Source of the DNA: Paraescarpia echinospica | Lineage: Eukaryota > Annelida > Polychaeta > Sabellida > Siboglinidae | Assembly (NCBI GenBank): GCA_020002185.1 | Contig: CM034543.1 | Location: forward strand, 28,297,185-28,361,184 | Length of the DNA stretch: 64,000 nucleotides | Direction: 5' to 3' | Position numbers and translations under genes: made by a program | Part shown: in pieces, positions 13,201-28,200 of the stretch | How positions within the stretch are numbered: position 1 is the stretch's first letter | Layout of the letters: each line of letters begins with the position of its first letter | The notes under the pieces: generated by a model | Database searches by the model: none | Told to the model about the DNA's origin: nothing | What the model saw: only the letters and a program-made list of their open reading frames with translations

Positions 13201-16200
13201 GTGGCGTACACCTGGAACACATGCATTGGTTACAGAGAACCCAGTGGCATACCCCGTGGTGTACACCTGGAACACATGCACTGGTTACAGAGAACCCAGT
13301 GGCATACCCCGTGGTGTACACCTGGAACACATGCACTGGTTACAGAGAACCCAGTGGCATACCCCGTGGCGTAGACCTGGAACACATGCATTGGTTACAG
13401 AGAACCCCAATGGCATACCCCGTGGTGTACATCTGGAACACATGCATTGGTTACAGAGAACCCAGTGGCATACCCCATGGTGTACACCTGGAACACATGC
13501 ACTGGTTACAGAGAACCCAGTGGCATACCCCGTGGTGTACACCTGGAACACATGCACTGGTTACAGAGAACCAAGTGGCATACCCCATGGCGTAGACCTG
13601 GAACACATGCATTGGTTACAGAGAACCCCAATGGCATACCCCGTGGTGTACACCTGTAACACATGCATTGGTTACAGAGAACCCAGTGGCATACCCCATG
13701 GTGTACACCTGGAACACATGCACTGGTTACAGAGAACCCAGTGGCATACTCCGTGGTGTAGACCTGTAACACATGCATTGGTTACAGAGAACCCAGTGGC
13801 ATACCCCGTGGCGTAGACCTGGAACACATGCATTGGTTACAGAGAACCCTAATGGCATACCCCGTGGTGTACATCTGTAACACATGCATTGGTTACAGAG
13901 AACCCAGTGGCATACCCCGTGGTGTAGACCTGTAACACATGCATTGGTTACAGAGAACCCAGTGGCATACCCCGTGGTGTAGACCTGTAACACATGCATT
14001 GGTTACAGAGAACCCAGTGGCATACCCCGTGGTGTAGACCTGTAACACATGCACTGGTTACAGAGAAGCCAGTGGCATACTCCGTGGTGTAGACCTGTAA
14101 CACATGCATTGGTTACAGAGAACCCAGTGGCATACCCCGTGGTGTAGACCTGTAACACATGCACTGGTTACAGAGAAGCCAGTGGCATACTCCGTGGTGT
14201 AGACCTGTAACACATGCATTGGTTACAGAGAACCCAGTGGCATACCCCGTGGTGTACACCTGAAACACATGCATTGGTTACAGAGAACCCCAATGGCATA
14301 CCCCATGGCATACACCTGAAACACATGCATTGGTTACAGAGAACCCAGTGGCATACCCCGTGGTGTAGACCTGGAACACATGCATTGGTTACAGAGAACC
14401 CAGTGGCATACCCCGTGGTGAACACCTGGAACACATGCATTGGTTACAGAGAACCCAGTGGCATACCCCATGGCATACACCTGAAACACATGCATTGGTT
14501 ACAGAGAACCCAGTGGCATACCCCGTGGCGTAGACCTGGAACACATGCATTGGTTACAGAGAACCCACTAGCATACCCCGTGGTGTACACCTGGAACACA
14601 TGCATTGGTTACAGAGAACCCAATGTCATACCCCGTGGTGTAGACCTGGAACACATGCATTGCTTACAGAGAACCCAGTGGCATAACCCCTGGTGTACAC
14701 CTGGAACACATGCATTGGTTACAGAGAACCCAGTGGCATACCCCATGGTGTACACCTGGAACACAAGCATTGGTTACAGAGAACCCAGTGGCATACCCCG
14801 TGGTGTACACCTGGAACACATGCATTGGTTACAGAGAACCCAGTGGCATACCCCGTGGTGTAGACCTGGAACACATGCATTGGTTACAGAGAACCCAGTG
14901 GCATACCCCGTGGTGTACATCTGGAACACATGCATTGGTTACAGAGAACCCAGTGGCATACCCCGTGGTGTACACCTGGAACACATGCATTGGTTACAGA
15001 GAACCCAGTGGCATACCCCGTGGTGTACACCTGGAACACATGCATTGGTTACAGAGAACCCAGTGGCATACCCCGTGGTGTACACCTGGAACACATGCAT
15101 TGGTTACAGAGAACCCAGTGGCATACCCCGTGGTGTACACAACACATGCACTGGTTACAGAGAACCAGTGGCATACCCCATGGTGTACATCTGGAACACA
15201 TGCATTGGTTACAGAGAACCCAGTGGCATACCCCGTGGTGTACACCTGGAACACATGCATTGGTTACAGAGAACCCAGTGGCATACCCCGTGGTGTAGAC
15301 CTGGAACACATGCATTGGTTACAGAGAACCCAGTGGCATACCCCGTGGTGTACACCTGGAACACATGCATTGGTTACAGAGAACCCAGTGGCATACCCCA
15401 TGGCGTACACCTGGAACACATGCATTGGTTACAGAGAACCCAGTGGCATACCCCGTGGTGTAGACCTGGAACACATGCATTGGTTACAGAGAACCCAGTG
15501 GCATACCCCGTGGTGAACACCTGGAACACATGCATTGGTTACAGAGAACCCAGTGGCATACCCCATGGCATACACCTGAAACACATGCATTGGTTACAGA
15601 GAACCCAGTGGCATACCCCGTGGCGTAGACCTGGAACACATGCATTGGTTACAGAGAACCCACTAGCATACCCCGTGGTGTACACCTGGAACACATGCAT
15701 TGGTTACAGAGAACCCAATGTCATACCCCGTGGTGTAGACCTGGAACACATGCATTGCTTACAGAGAACCCAGTGGCATAACCCCTGGTGTACACCTGGA
15801 ACACATGCATTGGTTACAGAGAACCCAGTGGCATAACCCCTGGTGTACACCTGGAACACACGCATTGGTTACAGAGAACCCAGTGGCATACCCCGTGGTG
15901 TACACCTGGAACACATGCATTGGTTACAGAGAACCCAGTGGCATACCCCGTGGTGTACACCTGGAACACATGCATTGGTTACAGAGAACCCAGTGGCATA
16001 CCCCGTGGTGTAGACCTGGAACACATGCATTGGTTACAGAGAACCCAGTGGCATACCCCGTGGTGTACACCTGGAACACAAGCATTGGTTGCAAAAACCC
16101 AGTGGCATACCCCGTGGTGTAGACCTGGAACACATGCATTGGTTACAGAGAACCCAGTGGCATACCCCGTGGCGACACCTGGAACACATGCATTGGTTAC

Positions 16201-19200
16201 AGAGAACCCAGTGGCATACCCCATGGCATACACCTGAAACACATGCATTGGTTACAGAGAACCCAGTGGCATACCCCGTGGCGTAGACCTGGAACACATG
16301 CATTGGTTACAGAGAACCCAGTGGCATACCCCGTGGCGTACACCTGGAACACATGCATTGGTTACAGAGAACCCAATGTCATACCCCGTGGTGTAGACCT
16401 GGAACACATGCATTGGTTACAGAGAACCCAGTGGCATACCCCGTGGTGTACACCTGGAACACATGCATTGGTTACAGAGAACCCAGTGGCATACCCCGTG
16501 GTGTACACCTGGAACACATGCATTGGTTACAGAGAACCCAGTGGCATACCCCGTGGCGTACACCTGGAACACATGCATTGGTTACAGAGAACCCAGTGGC
16601 ATACCCAGTGGCGTACACCTGGAACACATGCATTGGTTACAGAGAACCCAGTGGCATACCCCGAGGCGTACACCTGGAACACATGCATTGGTTACAGAGA
16701 ACCCAGTGGCATACCCCGTGGCGTCACCATGTATCCCGAGGGAAATATATTGCTACACTTGTGCCACCCAGCGAGTGACGCCAATCCAGGTTTGATCATC
16801 TAATTCTGATTTACTTTTTGTTCCTAGAGTCAACATTAACATTGGAACCAGGACTTTTTCTGTTGCTGCACCAACTCTTTGGAATGTGTCCCCTCTTAGC
16901 GTCAGCTGAAAACATGATTTACATTAAAAAATTCCATCATTTAAAAAAATTACCTTTATAACTTTGTGTAGACCCCTGTCCACCACCACTCCCTGGCATA
17001 TCCATCCACCTGTTGACAACTTGAATACTGCTTATATTGATTCAGAGACTGACTAACCCTTTTCTTTTAATGCGCTCTGTGCTTGGTTTCTGAGGATTTA
17101 TGCACAACAGAAGTTACCTTATTATTATACATTAAAGGAGCCAGTCAGTTCTTCTACCCGGAAATTGTGGGTATAATAATTTGTAACAGGAAGTCTGCTG
17201 TTTTTAAAGTGGAAAAATGGGACATCGTTGAACATCAAAGAGTATTGCAGTTAACTCAGCCCGACTTGGCTGTATTGCCAATAAAACTTGTTTTGAAACT
17301 GGATGTTTTCTTTACATGCTCCGAGGTCGTACCTTCCATTTTTACAGCTTACTAAAAACAATTTGGCGGGCAGTATACCTTCACCACAGCTAGTATAGTC
17401 TTAAGGTAGCTGCACCGGGTATCATGTCAGTTGATTTCTTTATTTTTTTCTTCATAGAACATTAGTAGGTGTCAGTATGAACATGTGTACTATTAAAAAA
17501 CCAAGCCACTGTCATCATATGTCACCAATCAGTCCTTTAAAAACTAGTATTTTTAGTGTGTCTGTGGAAAGTCCGTTCAGATTCTTGGAAACTGACGATG
17601 TTTCCATAGTGACGATTACGTGTGCGGCAGCCCAGTTCAAACATCAATTCATTCACCTTGAATGCAGATCATAATAGTCTGGTTATTCTCATGCCTCTAT
17701 GCTGTTGTATTATAATTACCTAAATACATCACGCTGTCAAATCACCAAATACTGGCCGGTAGTTTTGTTAATTCTCCGATAATGCCCGACCTCAGTCGCA
17801 ATTTGCAGTGACACGTGACTGACCACAGCAGGTGTCAATCAATCTTGTCTACCACAAGTTCAACATATGGCCCTTCGTAACACAATATCATGAGACAACT
17901 TGGTGGGAAAACCTTGGGGGGAAATCTTAGTAATAGAAGTGTCTAACAAATTGTGCTGAAATAAGCCAAAATGCCAGTAAAGAAAGTAACATTTCTAAAC
18001 AAAAAACAAGCATCTGGTGACACTTTTATTATTGGTAACAACCAGGAAGTATTACTTAATGTAACTTTAAAAAAAAAAAAAATACAATACTTACAAAACC
18101 ATAACTTGGCGTATGAACTCGACTTGCGTTTACCCAAAATTGCACGGGATGGTTTTATGTTTGGTGAAGAGGTCAAAAATGCAGTACGGATTTTTGCTGT
18201 CTTTCAACATTGTAGCAAAATGTTTATGAAGCTGTATCAAACTTAATATGCATTTGTTTACAAAAAAACCCGTCTGAATGTCAGTAACATGTTTGTACTT
18301 ACAACCATACAAATTTTTCTTTTGGGGAGTTTCTCAAAATGAAATAAAATGCCATTTTAAGGTGATTTTTGACATATTTTTTAATTGTCTTTAAACACAT
18401 TTAAATATCTCTAAACAACATAAAAAATCAATTCTTTTTGGTCTGGAGTATTGTTTAGTATCTGTGGCAAACTCTGAGAAAAAATGGTTAGCTTATCTTC
18501 AAAACTTATATTAGAAATTATTAATTTAAAAGAAGCATATAATAGCTGGTGCAGCCACCTTAAGAACATTATATTAATTAATAAATTAAAAACTAGGAAC
18601 AGACGGCCTCCTTTTAAAGCAAACTGACGCTAACAGCTACTGTGGATTGCAAAAATCCTATGTGCCACACCGAGCATTGGTGGTAGGGGGTGGAGGCTTG
18701 CACCAATGCAAAACGCATCATGTTTTGGACTTTGTGAACATATGCGCCCCTCCCTTGCACCACTCACCTTGCCATCACCGGTCACAGCAAATAATGTCTG
18801 CTCCCCTCCGATCAGCTGCACAGGACGCAGGGCGGCCAGAGACTCACAGCTGATTGGCTGTTTGACCTTTGCCCCCTCAACGCCACCGAGCTGACCACGA
18901 TGGTTGTGGCCCCACCCAAGGATCTGACCACTGCCGCCCCAGGACAGTGTCCAGTCATCCGCGTGTCTGCAACAGGAAGTGACCGGTCAACTCAGTCATT
19001 GGTTCTACCTTAAAGGGAGTTTTTCTGTTTGCTTTGATAATAAAATCATGTTATGCAGTTATATAATATGTATATACAGTATATATATGTATATATATAT
19101 ATGGGACATGGTGGTCAAGTGATCAGAAGGCTGTTGATAAAGGTTCTATATATTAATTACATTACTACAGCAATGTGACATCTCATAGATCAAACATTCT

Positions 19201-22200
19201 TGCATACAGTTGTCATTTTAAAAACTTTGCCTTTTGGGTTTGTCATAAAGAAAATATTTGAAGGCCAAAATTTCAACACAATATATGATGGAATGTCTAA
19301 ATGCTCTAAATGTTCGGCATCCATTCTGTATGGCTTGACAAATGATTGGTTAAGTACAAAAGGTGAGTAGCGCCACCTGTTGAGCCAGAGCAGCAGTTGT
19401 TCGTCGTTCTCGCGCTTGAAGATGGCGTGTGCCTCGTGCATGCGTGACGCAACCTCTCCCTCTGTCCCCATCTCTTGCACTTTCTTGAGCACTTCGTCGC
19501 AGAAGGCAGAGGGCAGCACCATGCGCTGTTCAAGCGCCTGCGCGACACGCGCTGCCGTGCAGTAGCGCCGGAACCACAGCCACTTGTGCACTTCAAGACA
19601 GCTCGGGAGTGAATCTAGGCCAAGGTCGCACGCTAGCGCCACCAACACCTGTGGGAGGAATCGACACAGTCATGTGACAGTCACATGAACACAAGCTGTT
19701 CATTTGTGTGTGTGAATATGTAACATTCGCAAAACCTACACTAAACAAACTAAACAGCCGGTAAATGGCTTGATTATGTGAAACCTTTAATGGAGTCATG
19801 GCAGGTACTCTTTGTAAAATTCTGTAAGTTCATGTGCGTTTAAGTATATGTATGTGCTTATGTGCATACATGTGCATGTGTGCGTAAGTGCACGCATGAG
19901 TGTATGATGGTATTAGACAAGAGGCCAAGTTTCATGGTGATTATTTTTAAAATAACCATATTAGCAGAAAATGAATGGGAAACATAGCTAATTATGCACC
20001 TAACTTATTACCACTGCGAAGACAAAAGTCGAGTCATTATCCCTATAACTATTTCAATTAAAACCTTATTTTTTACATTAAAATAGTCATAAAAAATCAA
20101 TGGACCGACCAATCTGAATGATTTTTGTGTCATTTCGTTCGCTACAGGATGCTCTTTCCACCGAGTGAAAACTGAGGTTTGTTTTTTCCGGCCTGCACTG
20201 CCTACCTTGAAGAAGGCGCTGTGCATGAGGTGCTTGCCGCTGCGTACAACTGGTTCCTCGTACTCGTACTGGCGCTGTAACATCTCTGGCAGACCTTTAA
20301 CCAGGGACGCCAGGGCCGTGCCACTGAGAGACTACAAGAGACCACTTGTAAGTTACAACACAGCACTGACAGCACTCAAGTCACCACAGCACCCAAGTTA
20401 CGACAGCACCCGTCACATGGTCAACAACACTCAAGTAAAAAACACTTGTCACATGAACAACAGCATTTACGTGACAACACTGAAATCACAACATCACTCG
20501 AGTCACGGAAACAACAGCATTATTATTGTTCATATCGCCTACTTGGTGGCTACGAATGCTTACTCAGCGCTAAGATGATTGTCTTAGTAAATTATGTTTT
20601 TTAAATAATCAAATATTTAACGCTAACTAATTGCTTAGTTTTAGTAGACAACATCAAACCAGCCCCTGCTCTGCCAGAAATCTAGAAATCACAAGTCGTT
20701 CAAAATAACAAACATTCCCCTGGAAAAATGTTGAGGGCTGCAATATGAGTAGGACCTTTGGTGGACTGGCAGAAGACTGTCAGTTGGACATATATAATAC
20801 AATAATAACAAGTCAACTTACAGCATCAAAAATCAAGACAACAGTACATTCAGAGACACTAAAAATACATTAATGCTAAAACTAGTTAGTTAAACAAATA
20901 ATAATAAATTGTTAAAACCATGCTGCATAATGCATCTAGGTAAATACAACTGTGTGGTAAATGAAGATAACATTAATTAAAACATGACATAATATGATCA
21001 TCGCAAGACATTAATAAGTTAGTTAAATGATAATAAATTACTTAAAACATTGTGTTAGGTTCAAATTCACACACTAGGCTAGGCTTGACTTACCACATTG
21101 AAGTCCTTCGGATCATCCGGCAAGTCCCCCGTTGGACTTGCGATCAGCAGACTGACATTGATGTTGGCCCCAAAGTGAGTCATCATCAATTTACGCAGCT
21201 TCTTCAGCGCCCACATACGCTGGTGGGCACCTGGGGGCAGGAGGGTGTACACAGTCACTCGATGTACACTAGGACACCTCATGTACACTGTGGCCTAGTA
21301 GTCGTACACTAGGACCCTTGTTGACACTTTGACACATGTACAGTATGACCCACGGTGTACATTATGACCTAAGTTGGTAACTATGATACACATTGTACAC
21401 TATGACACACAATGTACACTTTGACCCATGTACATTATGGCCCATAGTACAATAACACATACTATACACTATTTCACCTGATATATGATCTAATATTCAT
21501 ACACTATGATCCCTCATGCACAGTATGAGCCATGTTGTACATTATGAGCCATGTTGTACATTATGAGCCATGATGTACATCATGACCAATGATGTACACT
21601 ATAAGCAATAATACATTTCCTTGCTAAGTCTGACTGGAATTACCCCAATGTTTTAAAGTTCTTAAAAATAATTACAAAACTTATACCTTATTTCAATACA
21701 TAATCTGAAAATCTGATCAAAGTACCATTGGCTTCCCTGTCAGTGTCATTTGTAGCACTTAATCCACACTTAATCCACTCTTAATTCACACTATTGGTTT
21801 CAGGCCAGAACAAAACAACAATATGAACTTCACCCATTATCACCCTGTACAACTGCTGCCTTGGTCAGCTGAAATGCTTCCATTCAATGGCGCCACCTAC
21901 CGAGAGAGCTGAGTTGCGCGCAGGCCGCAAGCGCCGCAGCAAGTCGGGGAACGATGCCTCGGTTGTTGGTCGTCTCAAGTTTGAAGTCAAGTAGACAAGT
22001 GACAAGGTCGATGGACGGTTGCGATAGCACGGTGCGGTCGGAAAGCATGTCCATGGGGGCAGCCAGGGGCATGATGGGATACACGGTGAAGCGCCAGCCC
22101 CAGCCATTGACAGAGCCGTCACTTGTGAATCGCCAGCGAAGTTCGTCGCCGCTCACCCGCAGCTCTTGTGACCAGTCCCCCCATTCACGCCCTGGAACAG

Positions 22201-25200
22201 TGGGAGGGTTAGGGTTAACAGTCCCCCATTCACGACCTGGAACAGTGGGAGGGTTAGGGTTAACAGTCACCCATTCACACCCTGGAACAGTGGGAGGGTT
22301 AGGGTTAACAGTCCCCCATTCACGACCTGGAACAGTGGGAGGGTTAGGGTTAACAGTCCCCCGTTCACGACCTGGAACAGTGGGACAGTTAGGGTTAACA
22401 GTCCCCCATTCACGACCTGCAACAGTGGGACAGTTAGGGTTAACAGTCCCTCATTCACGACCTGGAACAGTGGGAGGGTTAGGGTTAACAGTCCCCCATT
22501 CACGCCCTGAAACAGTGGGAGGGTTAGGGTTAACAGTCCCCCATTCACGACCTGGAACAGTGGGACAGTCAGGGTTAACAGTCCCCCATTCACGACCTGG
22601 AACAGTGGGACAGTTAGGGTTAACAGTCCCCCATTCACGCCCTGGAACAGTGGGACAGTTAGGATTAACAGTCCCTCATTCACGCCCTGTAACAGTGGGA
22701 GGGTTAGGGTTAACAGTCCCCCATTCACGCCCTGGAACAGTGGGACAGTTAGGATTAACAGTCCCCCATTCACGCCCTGTAACAGTGGGAGGGTTAGGGT
22801 TAACAGTCCCCCATTCACGCCCTGGAACACGGGTTACGGTTAATAGTTTCCCCCATTCATGCCCTGAAACACAGTGGGAGGGTTAGGGTTAAAAATACCC
22901 CCATTCATGCTCTGAAACAGTGGGACAGTTAGGGTTAACAGTCCCCCATCATGCTCTGGAGCAGTGGGAGGGTTAGGATTAAAAGTTGCCCCATTCACGC
23001 TCTGGAACAGTGGGAGGGTTATGGTTAACAGTCCCTCCATTCATGCCCTGGAACACAGTGGGAAGGTTAGGGTTAAAAGTACCATCTTTCATGCTCTCGA
23101 ACAGTGGGACAGTTAGGGTTAACAGTCCCCCATCATGCTCTGGAACAGTGGGAGGGTTAGGATTAAAAGTTGCCCCATTCACGCTCTGGAACAGTGGGAG
23201 GGTTAGGGTTAACAGTCCCTCCATTCATGCCCTGGAACACGGTGAGTGTTAGGGTTAAAAGTCCCCCCATTCATGGCCTGGAACACAGTGGAAAGGTTAA
23301 GATTAACAGTCCATCATTCATGCCAAGGATCATAATGGAAGAGTTAGGGTTAACAATCCCTTATTCACACCCTGTGACCGCCTTGCCCTGTATCCCCTAT
23401 AATCTTCCTGCCTTGACAAACCTGATCTGACTGAGATGTTGCGTCCAGTGCCGTCCATCAGCATCAGCGGATCGTGTCTGCGCTCCGTCGAACACTGACG
23501 GTCAAACTCCACACGTAAGCCTTCCGCACCTGCAACCAGGGGGCGCCACACACTGACCAATCGAAACTGACCAGACCATTTCACTTACATTCTCATCAGC
23601 TCATAAGCCTGATTTTGTTCTTTGAAATTGATTTTGTCAAAACCAGGATGTGCTACTGGCACTTTCACCAGTGTTTTGAAAGTGTGTCTTAAATTTAACC
23701 ACATATTGTGTTTAATGATGGATTTTCCTTATCAGCTGGTATGTTAATAGAACCTCACATGGTCAAGACTGACCAGATATATTAAAAGTATGGACTGCAG
23801 ATATTATTTTAAGTATTGACACATTATGTATTTGGACACGAATGAACCGGAAGCAGCTTTAACATGACCACAAATGAGCAAGAGAAGCAGCTTTAACATG
23901 ACCACAAATGAGCAAGAGAAGCAGCTTTAACATGACCACAAAAGAGCATGGGAAGGAGCTTTAACATGACCACAAATGAGCAAGAGAAGCAGCTTTAACA
24001 TGACCACAAATGAGCAAGAGAAGCAGCTTTAACATGACCACAAATGAGCAAGAGAAGCAGCTTTAACATGACCACAAATGAGCAAGAGACACAGCTTTAA
24101 CATGACCACAAATGAGCAAGAGAAGCAGCTTTAACATGACCACAAATGAGCAAGAGAAGCAGCTTTAACATGACCACAAATGAGCAAGAGACACAGCTTT
24201 AACATGACCACAAATGAGCAAGAGAAGCAGCTTTAACATGACCACAAATGAGCAAGAGAAGCAGCTTTAACATGACCACAAATGAGCAAGAGAAGCAGCT
24301 TTAACATGACCACAAATGAGCAAGAGAAGCAGCTTTAACATGACCACAAATGAGCAAGATAACAATAATAATAACAATGAAGTCTTATATCTGCCACATA
24401 GAGGCAGTCGTGGCACTTGCACAGTTCATTGACAATTTAAAATTAGTCCAATTAAACATTATAAAGCATTATTTTAATAAAAATGATAAGAGCAATGTTC
24501 TAAAGATTATAAAATTAGTATCATTATTAAACATCATAAAATCAATAAATATTACAAGATAGTTATCAAGATAATGTAAAATCATTATCACAACTTTTTC
24601 TAGAAATCTATATCTACGTAACATGTATAATCACTATTATAAGAGTAATATAATAATATAAAATCATATCCATAAATAGTATAAAATCAGTATCACAGCG
24701 TCTATATGTCTATAACATCATAATGTCCTTTCATTCCCAGTTGCAAATGTCCAGGAAATTTAAATGAATGTCCAGGAAATTCAGAACTGACCAGATATTT
24801 TGACATGTCCACTGATGGACGTGTCATCGGAGTAGGGGTGAGAGCTCTCCTGAACAATGGGCAGTGCCGTGTGATGACCGCTCTCCATGTCCGCAGCGAC
24901 GTCCTCCAACTCCGTGACACACAGCTCCAGTAGCATCTCGGACACCTGCAACAGATGTCACACGTGACGCACAACACTATGTGACACAGCTCTACCTGGG
25001 GATAAATCTTCCCTAGGGCTGTGAGAACATACTACCTACGGACTAAGTCTTCCTTAAAGCTGTAGGGACATCATACCTGGGGATAAGTCTTCCCTGAGGC
25101 TGTAAGGACATCCTACCTGGGGATAAGTCTTCCCTAGGGTTATAGGGACATCCTACCTTGGAATAAGCCTTCCCTAGGGCTACAGGGACATCCCACTTGG

Positions 25201-28200
25201 GGATAAGTCTTCCCTAGGGCTACAGGGACATCCCACTTGGGGATAAGTCTTCCCTAGAGCTGAGAGGACATCCTACGTGGATATGAGCCTTCCCTGGGGC
25301 TGTGGGGACATCCTACTTAAGGATAAGTCTCCCCTTGTGCTGAGAGAACATGCTACCTGGGGATAAGTCTTCCCTAGGGCTGTAGAGACATCCTACCTAG
25401 GGATAAGTCTTCCCTAGGGCTGTGAGGACATCCTACCTGGGATAAGTCTTTCCTAGGGCTGTGAGGACATCCTACCTGTGGATAAGTCTTCCCTAGGGCT
25501 GAGAGAACATCCTACCTGGGGATAAGTCTTCCCTAGGGCTGTGAGGACATCCTACCTGGGGATAAGTCTTCCCTAGGGCTGAGAGGACATCCTACCTGGG
25601 TATGAGCCTTCCCTGGGGTCATGAAGACATCCTAACTGGGGATAAGTCTTCCCTATGGCTGTGGGGACATCCTACCTGGGGTTAAGTCTTCCCTAGGGCT
25701 GTACAGACATCCTACCTGGGGATAGGTCTTCCCTAGAGCTGTCGGGACATCCTACCTGGGAATAAGTCTCCCTAGGGGTATCAGGACATCCTACCTGCGA
25801 ATAAGTTTTCCCTATGGGTGAGAGGACATCCTACCTGGGGATAAGTCTTCCTAGGGGTATCAAGACATCCTACCTGGGGATAAGTCTTCCCTAGGGCTGT
25901 GAGGACATCAGTCAATGCCTCCTTCCCTCTCTCCCCAGCCCGTTTCGCCACCGCAAGCTTGAGCATGTCCACGAGGCTACGAGCATCGTCTGCGGTCAAC
26001 TTCTGACTGAAGTCGTCGAGGTCAGGCGCACAAACAATGGTTGATTCAGCCTCGGTTCCGGAGCTCGTGATCTGTAACGATGACAGGTGTTTGAGTTGTC
26101 ACACCCGGTAGAAGGTAAGTTCTTATATAGCACACCATCCAGTCCTTAGGACTGATCAAGGCACTTTACACTTTACTCCCTGGCAGACTTTTCAATCGGG
26201 CATCATCTCGACTTCTCTGGGAAGCATCCAACCACGCTGCAATTAATGGGCGAAAACTATTCATACACAAATATCCACCACTGTCTGTAGCCAGGTACTC
26301 ATACATACAGCTGAGTCCGATGCTCTAGCCACTGCACAACTGCGCTCCACCATATGCATGCATGCACACTCACACACGCACGCACGCATGCACACACATC
26401 TTGTGATGTCATAGGAATACATGTACGTTTTCTTGTGGTAATTCGATAGGCCTATGCAACTACGTGAAAAGTCATAGTTTGGGACAGAAAGGGTACCTAC
26501 ATGAAAAGTCATAGTTTGGGACAGAAAGGGTAACTACGTGAAAAGTCATAGTTTGGGACAGAAAGGGTAACTACGTGAAAAGTCATAGTTTGGGACAGAA
26601 AGGGTAACTACGTGAAAAGTCATAGTTTGGGACAGAAAGGGTAACTACGTGAAAAGTCTTAGTTTGGGACAGAAAGGGTAACTACGTGAAAAGTCGTAGT
26701 TTGGGACAGAAAGGGTAACTACGTGAAAAGTCGTAGTTTGGGACAGAAAGGGTAACTACGTGAAAAGTCGTAGTTTGGGACAGAAAGGGTAACTACGTGA
26801 AAAGTCGTAGTTTGGGACAGAAAGGGTAACTACGTGAAAAGTCGTAGTTTGGGACAGAAAGGGTAACTACGTGAAAAGTCATAGTTTGGGACAGAAAGGG
26901 TAACTACGTGAAAAGTCATAGTTTGGGACAGAAAGGGTAACTACGTGAAAAGTCATAGTTTGGGACAGAAAGGGTAACTACGTGAAAAGTCGTAGTTTGG
27001 GACAGAAAGGGTAACTACGTGAAAAGTCGTAGTTTGGGACAGAAAGGGTAACTACGTGAAAAGTCGTAGTTTGGGACAGAAAGGGTAACTACGTGAAAAG
27101 TCGTAGTTTGGGACAGAAAGGGTAACTACGTCAAAAGTCGTAGTTTGGGACAGAAAGGGTAACTACGTGAAAAGTCGTAGTTTGGGACAGAAAGGGTAAC
27201 TACGTGAAAAGTCGTAGTTTGGGACAGAAAGGGTAACTACGTGAAAAGTCGTAGTTTGGGACAGAAAGGGTAACTACATGAAAAGTCGTAGTTTGGGACA
27301 GAAAGGGTAACTACGTGAAAAGTCGTAGTTTGGGACAGAAAGGGTAACTACGTGAAAAGTCGTAGTTTGGGACAGAAAGGGTAACTATGTGAAAAGTCGT
27401 AGTTTGGGACAGAAAGGGTAACTACGTGAAAAGTCGTAGTTTGGGACAGAAAGGGTAACTACGTGAAAAGTCGTAGTTGGGATCAAGTGTTAAGTTAACA
27501 AGTCACTTCTACTAACAACGTTCCATAGGCTGTTTGGGAGAGGTGACTCTTAAGTTGTTTTGAATTTTGCCAGAGTCGGCATCTCTAACTGTAGGAGGTA
27601 CAGTATTCCATAATGTTGGCTCTCCCACAAATATTATTCGGAAAGGCCTAAGATATAATCAGTATATAGCAGTTTGCATTCATCCATTTGGTGTTGGTAC
27701 CTGTGTTCTTTTCACATGAATACAACAGTTAGATCAATACATTATTACCTGTGCCATTGTTGTGAATGTCTCTGCAATAAAACTGTTCGCCGGTGATGCT
27801 TTTGCAAGGCTGTGCATGCTGGGAAATGAGCCAATGCTGTCATGACTGCTAGATGCCATCTGCAGAAGAAATGTATGTTTAAACAAAAGTCTTTCCAGCT
27901 GTAAGTTATCACATTTTTAATATTTATAAACAAATATAAAAAATCATATTAATACCAAAGGTATTATTCTTTATTCATCCAAACTACTTCACTGTACAAT
28001 ATATTATTTCATAGACAAAATAAAAAATTGAAATATATGAAGTCAAATTACCATGGGGTGTTACACAAAACTACATCTGTCAGAACTTGCAATAATTATT
28101 TGATTACCATGGTTACTACTATACAGATTTATTGTTATTGTTTTATATCAAACCTTCTTTTCATGTTGACTTTTCTTGAAAATTCGATCAAGCTACAATG

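Noticed and set aside
14214..15836. 540-codon plus-strand frame in the 55-bp array
   Set aside because: Several overlapping frames of the same repeat are open; it is antisense to HERC2 and consists only of array units.
19190..19376. Extension of exon 30 ([10 protein letters not shown]...)
   Set aside because: Reading continues past the gtggcg donor, but the codon split matches exon 31 exactly and the extension is unlike HERC2.
22192..23375. Interstitial telomere
   Set aside because: TTAGGGTTA occurs only once or twice per 45-bp unit rather than as a continuous (TTAGGG)n run.
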